A stretch of DNA of 64,000 nt from Niabella ginsenosidivorans (GTDB lineage Bacteria > Bacteroidota > Bacteroidia > Chitinophagales > Chitinophagaceae): NCBI RefSeq assembly GCF_001654455.1, contig NZ_CP015772.1, forward strand, positions 1,736,001 to 1,800,000, read 5' to 3'. Below, piece after piece: positions 35,889-44,667 of the stretch (the first letter of the stretch is position 1; the number at the start of each line of letters is the position of its first letter). Under the pieces are notes generated by a model, which ran no database searches, was not told the DNA's origin, and was given only the letters and a program-made list of their open reading frames with translations. A program made the translations under genes and the position numbers.

Positions 35889-36725
35889 ATGAAGAATATA
35901 CTGTTTATAACAAATGCTGTTTCCATGAATTGGAAGGTACTGGATTTTGCCTGTTTCATAGCAGGGGCAGCTCATTCCTCACTAAAAGGTATTTTTGTTG
36001 AAGTAGCAACAGTATCAAAAACCTATATCCTGGAAAGTGATGATGAACCTCCTTGCGGGGATATTTTAGGTGGATCGGATATAATGGGATTTGAGACCCG
36101 GCAGGGGCGAAAAGATACGAATATCCAGCGCTTTAAAGAATACTGCGAAAAGAAGAATATTCCCTGTTCTACCCTTTGTGTGGAAGGAGAGCCGATGAAA
36201 GCCGTTTTAGTGGAGAGCCGGTTTGCAGATCTGATCATTGCAGGTGCAGCAACATCTGCAGAGGAGAACCGGAATCAATTCCCTGCCGAATTTATGAAGC
36301 GGTTATTGCAAAAGGCGGAATGCCCTCTGATAATTGCTCCTGATCATTTAAATGATATTGATGAAATTATTTTTGCTTACGATGGTTCCGCTTCTTCTGT
36401 ATTTGCCACCCGGCAATTTGCGCAATTGATGCCTTTTTTTGAAGATAAAAAAATTTTTGTGGTCCAGGTGGGCAATGCGTCGGGTATCAAATATAAGCGC
36501 CAGATCAGTGACCTGTTACGGGGTTATTATTCACAAATAGGCTATAAAGTAATAGATGGCAGCGACCCCTCTTATGAACTTTTTGAGTTTCTGAGGCATC
36601 GGGATAATTGTATGGTCGTAATGGGCGCCTATGGCAGGGCGTATTTTTCCCGGCTGTTTAAAAATAGTACAGCAGATCCGCTGATCCTGTTGCTGAAAGT
36701 GCCGATTTTTATTACGCATTGCTAA
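35889..36725 (+). CDS. Universal stress protein family protein
   Basis: A 278-residue paralogue of the preceding gene. The N-terminal half begins MKNILFITNAVSMNWKVLDF; the second half has DEIIFAYDGSASSVFATRQF and the loop GAYGRAYFSRLFKNS. The domain layout is the same as in the upstream gene, suggesting tandem duplication. The small hypothetical gene at 36822 and the Hsp20 gene follow on the same strand. Confidence 0.87.
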   Translation: MKNILFITNAVSMNWKVLDFACFIAGAAHSSLKGIFVEVATVSKTYILESDDEPPCGDILGGSDIMGFETRQGRKDTNIQRFKEYCEKKNIPCSTLCVEGEPMKAVLVESRFADLIIAGAATSAEENRNQFPAEFMKRLLQKAECPLIIAPDHLNDIDEIIFAYDGSASSVFATRQFAQLMPFFEDKKIFVVQVGNASGIKYKRQISDLLRGYYSQIGYKVIDGSDPSYELFEFLRHRDNCMVVMGAYGRAYFSRLFKNSTADPLILLLKVPIFITHC

Positions 36726-36821
36726 GCCAGCAGTGGGCTTTCCGAACAGAGGTCAAAGAACCATGGATACTGTTGCCGGGAAGCAGCTGACAGCCTGTTT
36801 TAACTATAAAACATATATAAA

Positions 36822-37232
36822 ATGGAAATAAACTTTGGCGGGCAATCCTCTGTAAAAGATGTTCAGGAAATTTTTCATGGCCAATATCCTTATTTAAAAC
36901 TTGAGCTGTACAGGTATCCTCATTCACGGGGTATGGCTTCGGCAATCGGGGGTAAAATAGATGCATCCGTATTGCTGAAAGCGCTTTCTCCTTTAAAAGG
37001 CCTGGTATCCTTTAATACAGACCCCTCTCAAACCGTGGCAGGTTTTGAAGCAGAATTTTTCCGTAAAACGGGTATCGGCGCACAGGTGGTGCGACGGTCA
37101 GGAAAACTTTGGCTTCAGACAACGGATACTGATGATCTGACACTACAGCAACAAAATGAAACAGGACGTGAAAGTACTTATTACAAGGAGGACAACGGAC
37201 CGGAGGATTTTGGATTACTGGACGAGGATTAG
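36822..37232 (+). CDS. Hypothetical protein of the stress island
   Basis: A 136-residue soluble protein starting MEINFGGQSSVKDVQEIFHG. Predicted alpha/beta content, ending in a polar acidic tail (EDNGPEDFGLLDED). The segment GKLWLQTTDTDDLTLQQQNE is the most conserved-looking part. I recall similar proteins next to USP genes in Bacteroidota but know no function. A long inverted repeat follows its stop at 37265. Confidence 0.65.
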   Translation: MEINFGGQSSVKDVQEIFHGQYPYLKLELYRYPHSRGMASAIGGKIDASVLLKALSPLKGLVSFNTDPSQTVAGFEAEFFRKTGIGAQVVRRSGKLWLQTTDTDDLTLQQQNETGRESTYYKEDNGPEDFGLLDED

Positions 37233-37264
37233 TGCAGCAGATACGGTATGGCAGTGCTGACACG

Positions 37265-37302
37265 TCCGGGCTTTGCTGAATAGATTACTGTCAAAGCCCG
37301 GA
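37265..37302 (+). terminator. Inverted repeat after the hypothetical gene (possible terminator)
   Basis: Eleven-bp perfect arms (TCCGGGCTTTG at 37265-37275, CAAAGCCCGGA at 37292-37302) with a 16-nt loop lie 33 bp after the stop codon. No U tract follows, so it may be a Rho-dependent or RNA-stability element instead. Confidence 0.5.
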
Positions 37303-37422
37303 ATCCTTAAGATATTGAATTCAACGGTATCAGTACATACGTCGAATCAGATGGGTGCCGGCCGTTCCGGGATTTTAAAGAATCAGTAAAAAGATCTGCT
37401 TATAAATTTAAAAAAATAGGTT

Positions 37423-37863
37423 ATGTATAATCAGCCATTATTCAATTTAAGAGAAATTTTTCCAGGTGCCGCAAGCGACTTTTTTTTTCCCTGGAGCGAA
37501 TGGTTAGGCAGGAATAATATCTTTAACTATGATACTGTTCCGGCCCTGAATGTTTCGGATGACAAAGAGCGCTACAAGATTACGGTTGCGGCCCCGGGCC
37601 TTGAGAAAGGCGATTTTGATATTGCCGTGGAGGATGATGTGCTTACGATCAGTGCTGCATCCGAAAAAGAAAAAGAGGAAGAAAAGAAAAAATACCGTCG
37701 CAGGGAGTATAGCTATTCCGGTTTTTGCCGTACGCTTACACTTCCTTCAGATGTTGATACTGACGCTATTGAAGCAACATATGAAAACGGGATATTGACA
37801 TTAGGTCTATATATAAGAGCTGCAATTTGCATCGCCCTCTCTTTTCAGGTACGCCTTCATTAA
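37423..37863 (+). CDS. Hsp20/alpha-crystallin small heat-shock protein with replaced C-terminus
   Basis: A 146-residue protein. The alpha-crystallin domain (about residues 40-125) is intact: VPALNVSDDKERYKITVAAP, VEDDVLTISAASEKEKEEEK, EYSYSGFCRTLTLPSDVDTD and ATYENGILTL. After that the usual lysine-rich tail with the I-x-I motif is absent; instead the frame runs through LYIRAAICIALSFQVRLH. The last four bases overlap the stop region of the convergent receiver-Crp gene. The tail is needed in relatives for oligomer assembly, so activity may be altered. Probably a deletion or frameshift at about 37800. Confidence 0.85.
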   Translation: MYNQPLFNLREIFPGAASDFFFPWSEWLGRNNIFNYDTVPALNVSDDKERYKITVAAPGLEKGDFDIAVEDDVLTISAASEKEKEEEKKKYRRREYSYSGFCRTLTLPSDVDTDAIEATYENGILTLGLYIRAAICIALSFQVRLH

Positions 37864-38918
37864 TTGAACATTTGCTCCAGTTTATTATAGTTCAGGATTT
37901 TAATTTTACTCCCTTCAAGGCTGATCAGTTTCTCGTCTTTCAGCTCGCTCAGCATGCGGATCAGCGACTCTTTGGCAACACCGGCGATAGCCGCGAGGTT
38001 TTCGCGCGACAGGTCGATCTGGAAAGCAGCATCATCCTGCGGGTTGTATTTATTATGTAGGGTTACCAATGTGTCGGCCACTTTTTTGCGTAATGAATTA
38101 TAGGCCGTGGCAAGCAACTGTTCTGCTTTTTCGTCGATATTGCTGGCCAGGATGCCCATAAATTTTTTCATAACAACGGGATTGCTTCCCAGTAGTTCCT
38201 CAAATTCTGAACGTGGTATCAGTGCTAATTCCACATCGTCCAGCGCTTCAGCCGTTTCCCGGTAGGTTTTCCCTTCCATCAGGGGCAGATAACCTAGAAA
38301 ATCACCTGCTGCATACAAACCTACGATAAGCTCTTTTCCGTCATCGTTTCGTTTAAAAGTCTTTACTTTTCCCTTCTGTATATAAAATAACCGGGATGGA
38401 TGGTTCCCTTCAGTGTATATAATCTGTTTTTTCTTATAACGGTTGATTGTTCTGTCTTTTCTCAGTTCTTCCAGATAATCCTTTCCATAGGTGACGCTGA
38501 TCAGTTGGTTAACTCCATCCAGACTGCCGGGGAAGAACTTTTTGATCCGTTCTGCTTTTTTCAGGCGCACTTCTATAGCGTTCAATAACTCGGTACTGTC
38601 GAAAGGCTTGGTGATATAGTCATCTGCTCCCAGTTCCATCCCTTTTCTTATCTCCGTTCTTTCAGACTTTGCTGTGAGGAAGATAAAAGGAGTGGACTGT
38701 AGGTCCTTATTCCGTTGAACCATGTGCAGTACACCGTACCCGTCTAAAACCGGCATCATAATATCACAAAGGATCAGATCTGGCCGGTTCTTAATAGCCG
38801 CATCAACTCCTTCCTTACCATTTTCGGCGGTAATTACTTCATATCCTGCGAGCTCCAGGATCTCTGCCATATTCTCCCTTATATCAGGGTTATCTTCTAT
38901 GATTAATATTTTGGCCAT
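37860..38918 (-). CDS. Response regulator with receiver + Crp/Fnr domains
   Basis: A 352-residue fusion. The receiver domain (1-120) has Asp52 in LILCDIMMPVLDGYG and TAKSERTEIRKGMELGADDY. A cyclic-nucleotide-binding-like beta-barrel (about 155-265) has SRLFYIQKGKVKTFKRNDDG and GLYAAGDFLGYLPL. A Crp-type winged HTH (about 290-345) has SRENLAAIAGVAKESLIRML. It could combine phosphorylation with a small-molecule signal. No kinase is adjacent; the PAS kinase at 41605 is the nearest candidate. No Fe-S cysteines are seen, so it is not a classical Fnr. Confidence 0.92.
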   Translation of the reverse strand: MAKILIIEDNPDIRENMAEILELAGYEVITAENGKEGVDAAIKNRPDLILCDIMMPVLDGYGVLHMVQRNKDLQSTPFIFLTAKSERTEIRKGMELGADDYITKPFDSTELLNAIEVRLKKAERIKKFFPGSLDGVNQLISVTYGKDYLEELRKDRTINRYKKKQIIYTEGNHPSRLFYIQKGKVKTFKRNDDGKELIVGLYAAGDFLGYLPLMEGKTYRETAEALDDVELALIPRSEFEELLGSNPVVMKKFMGILASNIDEKAEQLLATAYNSLRKKVADTLVTLHNKYNPQDDAAFQIDLSRENLAAIAGVAKESLIRMLSELKDEKLISLEGSKIKILNYNKLEQMFN

Positions 38919-39436
38919 TGTTCAGAAAATTTTTAACAGGGTTTCGGTCTCCTGTATTTTGACCCATTGCCCGGATATTCATATTCAGTTCTTTTGGAAA
39001 GCACAACTGTCAGATCCGCGGTCCTTAAGGTTCAGTAACCATTTATTCGGTATCAATTAAGTCTTTTTTATTTAGAGGAAAATCAATAAAGAAGCAGATG
39101 AAATAATAGCATGAGTTGCTACTATAACAATCATTACCTCCCAGAGAATTCCCAGGTTATGTGTCCATTAAATTTTATCAGCCTGTAAAATAAACAGGTA
39201 ATACAAATATAGCATTATTATGCTGCGACTGATGAAGAGAATATCGATTTTATGCAGGACGGGTCAGCAATGATGCTCTTGTAATAAAGGCTGGTTAGCT
39301 GGTTAAAGCCTGTCTGTTAACCGGTTTGCAGGCCGGCTGTTTACCGGTAAACAGGAGCCGGTAGTTATAAACACCGGGGGTAGCGAATAACAATTCATGC
39401 CACCGGTGCCACAACCCAAAAGTATTTTATTATGCA
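38919..39436. promoter_or_regulatory. Long gap with paired 18-bp palindromes
   Basis: This 518-bp gap upstream of the receiver-Crp gene holds two related 18-mers: CTGTTAACCGGTTTGCAG (39314-39331, imperfect palindrome) and CTGTTTACCGGTAAACAG (39337-39354, perfect palindrome). Both share CTGTTxACCGGTxxxCAG and their centres are 23 bp apart, about two helical turns. This looks like a tandem operator. I see no gene in the gap. Confidence 0.5.
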
Positions 39437-40012
39437 TTATATAAATGCAGGGCGCCCCGGCCTGTATGCCTTGTTTTTTAAGTTAACAAGAAGATTCAAA
39501 AGCCCAACGAGCAGCATTAATACAGCGGTCCATTGGATGGTGTGCCAGGTCTTCATAAAAGGATTGGTTAAAAGGAGCACCCCAATGGTAATTGCGCAGG
39601 CCCCTTGTGCGCTTAAAAAATACCAGTCATTTATCTTTTCTTTTTCAAACAGTGCGTAAAGGGCTTTTAAAATGCCCCAGGCTATTGCCCAGATACCGGT
39701 AAAAAAGGCAAAGAGAAAAAAGGTAAATAACAGATTAAATGCCAGCAAGGTTCCGAAAAAGCAATTCAGCATTTCTTCTGCCAGGATCCAGTTTGCCGAT
39801 TTTGAGGAGCTCTTTTCTGCGGAGAACAGTGCTAAAAGGTGTATCCCGCTCAAAAGGATCCCAATACCGGAAAGTTTGATCAATTGGAGATAGCTATTCC
39901 ACGGGAATAGCAGGGTACAGACACTTAGTCCGATTAAAAGGGCACTTGCAATTTGTGTAATCATCCATAAATGAAAATTGATAGTGGGTTTATTGATCTT
40001 ATAGGGTTGCAT
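39437..40012 (-). CDS. HdeD-like (DUF308) membrane protein
   Basis: A 191-residue protein with six hydrophobic helices in pairs and short polar loops (first helix MITQIASALLIGLSVCTLLF). The arrangement matches DUF308/HdeD-type proteins, linked to acid or general stress in enterobacteria. Function here is unproven. It lies in the stress island, transcribed towards the receiver-Crp gene. Confidence 0.7.
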   Translation of the reverse strand: MQPYKINKPTINFHLWMITQIASALLIGLSVCTLLFPWNSYLQLIKLSGIGILLSGIHLLALFSAEKSSSKSANWILAEEMLNCFFGTLLAFNLLFTFFLFAFFTGIWAIAWGILKALYALFEKEKINDWYFLSAQGACAITIGVLLLTNPFMKTWHTIQWTAVLMLLVGLLNLLVNLKNKAYRPGRPAFI

Positions 40013-40510
40013 CTGTAGTTTTTGACTAAATTATGATGAAGGAGGGCCCCGCTCCAATGAGGGCGGATACGGGCAGGGGTGATTGACATCACTTATAGTT
40101 GAAGTCTATGGGTGTAGCATTGAGATGATCTCAATGCAGCATCAATCAACAGCGCGCAGTAAACTGGTTTGCGCCTGATCAGGCAACCGTTTGATGCCGC
40201 TCATTTTTATTTATGGCAACCGGCGTTAACTTTGCTGATGATCATCTTTAACTCCGTAACAAATGACAGATAAAAAAGAATCAATATTATTTTACCGGCA
40301 CCGGATCAGCAAAAACACCGGAGCAGGCAGGTGGTACGGTTTGCTATGTTCCATCAGCAGATCACGGATACTCCTGCCCGCGGTCTCGCCGGCTTTTTCG
40401 TCAGACGGAGGCGGCCTGCGATTGTATTACTGGAATAAGCAACCACTAACAAAAGCCCCTGTCTTATTGTATCCGGATAAATATTCAGCGTTATGATACT
40501 GCCCTATACG
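40013..40510. promoter_or_regulatory. Gap with a 21-bp perfect palindrome
   Basis: The gap between the HdeD-like gene and the alcohol dehydrogenase holds a perfect palindrome at 40117-40137 (GCATTGAGAT-G-ATCTCAATGC). The inner TTGA-N7-TCAA resembles a Crp/Fnr site, but Fnr sites have 6 bp between the half-sites. A weak open frame at 40263-40496 (77 codons) has no recognisable features and is not called. Confidence 0.5.
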
Positions 40511-41503
40511 ATGCAGGCAATGGTCTTTCATGGAAAAGGACAGCCCCTGGTATCGGAAACGTTGCCTGTGCCCGTACCAGAGAACGGGCAGGTGCTGGTG
40601 AAGGTGATCGCCTGCGGCGTATGCCGTACTGATCTGCATATTATTGACGGAGAACTTACGGAGCCGAAGCTGCCGTTAATACCCGGTCATGAGATCATAG
40701 GTACTGTTGTGCGCACAGGCCCGGGAGTGCAACAACTGAAAGAAGGCGTTATAGTAGGCATCCCCTGGCTGGGCCATACCTGTGGTGCCTGCAAATATTG
40801 TCTTAGCCACCGTGAGAACCTTTGTGAACAGGCAGAATTTACCGGTTATACCCGGGACGGTGGATATGCCACCTACACCCTTGCCTGGGAACAGTTTTGT
40901 TTTCCGTTGGCGGATGAATATGCCGGGCCTTCAGGCGCGCCCCTGATGTGCGCGGGTCTGATCGGCTACCGTTCTTACCGCATGCTCCCGGCCGAAGTGA
41001 AAAAGATCGGCATTTATGGTTTTGGTGCGGCTGCACATATTCTTACGCAGGTAGCTTTATTTGAAGATAAAGAGATCTATGCCTTTACCCGCAGGGGGGA
41101 TGTAAAGTCTCAGGATTTTGCCCGCCGTTTAGGCGCAGTATGGGCAGGCGATTCCTTACAGGACTTGCCACGGCAATTAGATGCCGCCATTATTTTTGCT
41201 TCCGATGGCGCTTTAATTCCAAACGCATTAGCCAATGTAGACAAAGGCGCTACGGTAGTATGCGGCGGGATTCATATGTCTGATATTCCTGCATTTCCCT
41301 ATAGCTTATTATGGGAAGAGCGCAAGATTTGCTCCGTGGCCAACCTTACCCGCGCCGACGGTGATCAGTTCCTGGCACTGGCGCCCCGCATTCCTGTTCA
41401 TACTACTGTAAATTTGTTTGAGTTGCACCGGGCCAATGAAGCACTGAATGCCCTGCGCAACGGTCAGGTAAACGGAGCAGCCGTGTTGGTGATGCCTGCT
41501 TAA
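40511..41503 (+). CDS. Zinc-dependent alcohol dehydrogenase (MDR family)
   Basis: A 330-residue protein starting MQAMVFHGKGQPLV; ATG 40493 is an alternative start. The catalytic zinc region is CGVCRTDLHIIDG and GHEIIG; the structural zinc site has four cysteines (CGACKYCLSHRENLC). The cofactor-binding region has GIYGFGAAAHILTQVA. It oxidises alcohols or reduces aldehydes with NAD(P); the substrate is unknown. Similar enzymes lie in stress or microaerobic gene clusters of this phylum. Confidence 0.93.
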   Translation: MQAMVFHGKGQPLVSETLPVPVPENGQVLVKVIACGVCRTDLHIIDGELTEPKLPLIPGHEIIGTVVRTGPGVQQLKEGVIVGIPWLGHTCGACKYCLSHRENLCEQAEFTGYTRDGGYATYTLAWEQFCFPLADEYAGPSGAPLMCAGLIGYRSYRMLPAEVKKIGIYGFGAAAHILTQVALFEDKEIYAFTRRGDVKSQDFARRLGAVWAGDSLQDLPRQLDAAIIFASDGALIPNALANVDKGATVVCGGIHMSDIPAFPYSLLWEERKICSVANLTRADGDQFLALAPRIPVHTTVNLFELHRANEALNALRNGQVNGAAVLVMPA

Positions 41504-41604
41504 GCTTCCTGGCAGGCACGCGCAGTTTTTTATGATATCATAGATTGAGGAACAATAAAGAGCGCCCTGAATGTTAGTATATTTGTGCTGATAAGGTTTA
41601 TCGC

Positions 41605-43218
41605 ATGAATAAAGCTACAGGAATAGGGTTTGATGCATTGTTTACAAATGCCACGATGGGCATTATGGTAGCAAATGAACGGGGAATAATCGTACTGACC
41701 AACCCTTTTCTGCTGAAACAATTCGGCTACAGGGAGGAAGAACTGCTTGGGCAAAGGATCGAAAAGCTGATCCCGCAGCGCTTTCACCAGCGACATGTCC
41801 GCCACGTGGAGCACTTCAACGAACATCCTAAAAACCGGCCTATGGGGATGGGAATGGACCTGTATGCCGCAAGAAAGGATGGGAGTGAATTTCCTGTGGA
41901 AGTGAGCCTGGGTAATTATGAAACAGATAATGGCAAATATGTTATTGCTTTTTTGAGCGATATTTCCAAGCGTAAGGAGGCCGAGCTGGCATTACAGCAA
42001 CTGAATGAGGAGCTGGAACAAAAAATTGAAGAGCGCACCCGTACACTCACCAGTACGGTAAAGCAACTGGCTGCCCTTATTGCAGAAACAGAAGCCAAAG
42101 ACGCAGAACTGAACCGGATCAACATATTTCTCAACAATATCTGGGACCACGCTGAGGCGATTATTTATGTTACAGACAGGGACGGAACAATCAAGATGTT
42201 TAATCCTGCAGCGGAAAGACAATTAGGTTATAGGGCTGAAGAGGTGATTGGTAAAGAAGATCCTACCCGGTTCCTTGATGATACTGAAATAACGCTTTCA
42301 GATCTGCTTGGAGCGATGAGTATTGTTCAGCCTAATGAAAGAGAGCTGTTCTACACCCGCAGGAACGGGAGCCGTTTCCCGGTTTCTCAGACCTTCACAG
42401 CCATGCGCAACGTGCAGGGTGAGGTCGAAGGATACCTGGGCATTGCCATGGATATATCCAAACGCAAAAAGGCAGAGACGGATCTTCGCATAGCGCTGGA
42501 AAAGGAAAAAGAGCTGGGCGAGCTGAAGTCCCGCTTTGTTTCCATGGCTTCGCATGAATTCCGAACGCCGCTTAGTACCATTCTTTCGTCCGCCTATCTG
42601 GTGTCCAAGTATAAAGAAAAGGAAGATCACCCCAAAAGGGAAAAACATGTGCAACGCATCATTTCTTCCGTGAACATGCTTACTGATATCCTGAATGATT
42701 TTCTTTCCGTGGGAAAGATTGAAGAAGGGAAAATACAGATGCGCTGCAGACCCTTCGACATTGTGCAACATTTGCAACAGATCATCAGCGAGCTGAGCGG
42801 GCTGCTGAAAAAGGGACAGCAGGTACACTATGAGCATGATGACAGCTGCCTGGTAGAACTGGACCCCTCCCTGATGAAGCATATTATTATGAACCTGTTA
42901 ACGAACGCCATCAAGTTTTCACCTGAAGATACCACTATTGAATTGCGCAGTAAGCTGACAAAAGGATCTTTGATATTAACTGTGGCTGACAAGGGGATTG
43001 GTATTCCCGAAGAAGATCAGCAACATTTATTCGAACGATTTTTCCGCGGATCAAATGCTGCTAATATCCAGGGCACCGGCCTGGGCCTTCATATTGTAAG
43101 CAAGTATGCCGAATTGATGGGCGGTACCATTTCCTGTAAAAGCCGGCTTGATGCCGGTACTGTGTTTGAGCTCGGTTTTACGCTTAAGAAAGCTCCCGGT
43201 AATAATGAAGATAACTAA
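41605..43218 (+). CDS. Soluble PAS-PAS sensor histidine kinase
   Basis: A 537-residue cytosolic kinase without membrane segments. PAS 1 spans about residues 5-125 (MGIMVANERGIIVLTNPFLL), a coiled coil follows (LNEELEQKIEERTRTLTST), then PAS 2 at about 170-295. HisKA has FVSMASHEFRTPLSTILSSA (phospho-accepting His) and HATPase has NLLTNAIKFSPED and FRGSNAANIQGTGLGLHIVS. No haem or flavin ligand is evident. The partner regulator is not adjacent; the receiver-Crp protein at 37860 is a candidate. Confidence 0.93.
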   Translation: MNKATGIGFDALFTNATMGIMVANERGIIVLTNPFLLKQFGYREEELLGQRIEKLIPQRFHQRHVRHVEHFNEHPKNRPMGMGMDLYAARKDGSEFPVEVSLGNYETDNGKYVIAFLSDISKRKEAELALQQLNEELEQKIEERTRTLTSTVKQLAALIAETEAKDAELNRINIFLNNIWDHAEAIIYVTDRDGTIKMFNPAAERQLGYRAEEVIGKEDPTRFLDDTEITLSDLLGAMSIVQPNERELFYTRRNGSRFPVSQTFTAMRNVQGEVEGYLGIAMDISKRKKAETDLRIALEKEKELGELKSRFVSMASHEFRTPLSTILSSAYLVSKYKEKEDHPKREKHVQRIISSVNMLTDILNDFLSVGKIEEGKIQMRCRPFDIVQHLQQIISELSGLLKKGQQVHYEHDDSCLVELDPSLMKHIIMNLLTNAIKFSPEDTTIELRSKLTKGSLILTVADKGIGIPEEDQQHLFERFFRGSNAANIQGTGLGLHIVSKYAELMGGTISCKSRLDAGTVFELGFTLKKAPGNNEDN

Positions 43219-43331
43219 CTGAATGCAATCGTAAGATTGGGGGAGCCGTACCTGATTGCCAGGGTGTTTAGCGGAAATTCTATAGATTGGCTTTTGAGAA
43301 GGAGGGGCTGGTAGCCATCCTATTGCTGCAG

Positions 43332-43712
43332 CTACACATCTTTAATCCGGGATAGTAAACTTATAAAAGATATTTTCATCTGTTGGAACTCATAGACCAG
43401 CCGGTGTATATCCCTTTCCAGCACAGCACATTGAAATTTGCCTGAATTGGTAATTTTTCCCCGATCCGACACTTTTTGTAATAAGATACTGATCTCATGC
43501 CTTAACAGATCTATGACCTGATCTTTTTCTACAAAACGTTGCTGGAAGCACTCTGCCTGTTCTATGAACTTCAGATCTACCTGCCCGCTGATGGTTTCCG
43601 AAAGCCGGTTCTTTAGAAGAATATTTTCTACCTTAAGTTCATTTAAGGCAACCAGCCATTCAGCGCTTTGTTTTACATAGTAGGATCCATCTGACTGATA
43701 CTCTTTTTTCAT
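43332..43712 (-). CDS. Helical hypothetical protein (paralogue of the gene at 48042)
   Basis: A 126-residue all-helical protein with coiled-coil features. WLVALNELKVENILLKNRL and ECFQQRFVEKDQVIDLLRHE match the protein encoded at 48042 (WLRTLDFYKEEIGILNNRL, EHFQNAFILPCDYIEEQEHA), so the two are paralogues. Function unknown. It lies in the stress island between the PAS kinase and the BON protein. Confidence 0.6.
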   Translation of the reverse strand: MKKEYQSDGSYYVKQSAEWLVALNELKVENILLKNRLSETISGQVDLKFIEQAECFQQRFVEKDQVIDLLRHEISILLQKVSDRGKITNSGKFQCAVLERDIHRLVYEFQQMKISFISLLSRIKDV

Positions 43713-43911
43713 GTTCCGGTAATGATCAAAAATAATCCCGGCCGCCTGATTTCATCGTAACAACTATTATATACAAACATGACAAAAATCATTGTTTATA
43801 TGATAAGGGGTAATTAAAATACGGGCATTTATGATCTGCTTCCCTTTTATGTCAGTTGAATCCTGTGCCTTTCTTAAAGGGCATGCCCGCAGTCAAAAGA
43901 CATATAGTTAT

Positions 43912-44562
43912 TTACACTACTTCTATTTCATCTTTAACATCGGTAACCCCGGGTGAGGCCCACGCAGCTCTTTGGATAATATTTTTTTCATGCCAGGATC
44001 CGGCCTGCCCCTTCAGTATGACTTTATTACCGGAGGTCTGGATATCTATATTAGCTGCCTGGATATCTGCGTTCCGTTCCAGGGCCCGCTTGATGTCGTC
44101 TTTTAAAATGGCTTTGTTAACCACCGGCTTTACCGCAATCAGGTCGGAAATCCCTTTAACACCCTGTAGCAGATCAATGGCATCGTACGCCGCTTTTTTC
44201 TGGTATTGCCATTCCACTGCTCCTTCGAGGGTTACCCATCCGTTTTCTACCTTAACCCTGATCTTATCCTTTGGAACAAGGGTATGATAACGAAATGCTG
44301 CGATGATAGCCGCAGCCACCTCGGTATCGTTGCTGTTATCTTCAGGCCATCTATCCACATTGATGTCGATAGCCACTGCTTTTACACCTTTTACCCTTTT
44401 AGCAACCAGCTCCGCCTGGGTTTTCTTTGCAAAGCTGTCCACATTGCCGGAGAGTGTTACTACTCCATTATGCACAGCTACTCCTATTTCTGTGGCATTC
44501 AATACCGGCTCCCATTGTAATTCAGCCAGTACGTCTTCCCGGATCTTTTTGTCTGATTTCAT
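43912..44562 (-). CDS. Triple BON-domain protein (OsmY-like)
   Basis: A 216-residue protein starting MKSDKKIREDVLAELQWEPV at ATG 44562; the longer frame upstream is not family-like. Three BON repeats have the pattern [D/R]xxVxNGxVTLxGxVxS: about residues 5-70 (VHNGVVTLSGNVDS), 80-145 (VENGWVTLEGAVEW) and 150-215 (SGNKVILKGQAGS). BON proteins bind membranes or support envelope integrity under osmotic stress. There is no signal peptide from this start, so it may be cytosolic. Confidence 0.88.
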   Translation of the reverse strand: MKSDKKIREDVLAELQWEPVLNATEIGVAVHNGVVTLSGNVDSFAKKTQAELVAKRVKGVKAVAIDINVDRWPEDNSNDTEVAAAIIAAFRYHTLVPKDKIRVKVENGWVTLEGAVEWQYQKKAAYDAIDLLQGVKGISDLIAVKPVVNKAILKDDIKRALERNADIQAANIDIQTSGNKVILKGQAGSWHEKNIIQRAAWASPGVTDVKDEIEVV

Positions 44563-44667
44563 AAAGCGCTGTTTAATTGTCTGAAAACAGGTGCATGTTA
44601 AGAACACCATTGTAGAATAAAGATAGATTTGTGTGCAGGGTTTTACAATGATTCCGGTCAACCGGGA

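Noticed and set aside
40263-40496. Forward frame of 77 codons whose stop overlaps ATG 40493
   Set aside because: No recognisable protein features, and the alcohol dehydrogenase family start is better placed at 40511. Kept as part of the gap.
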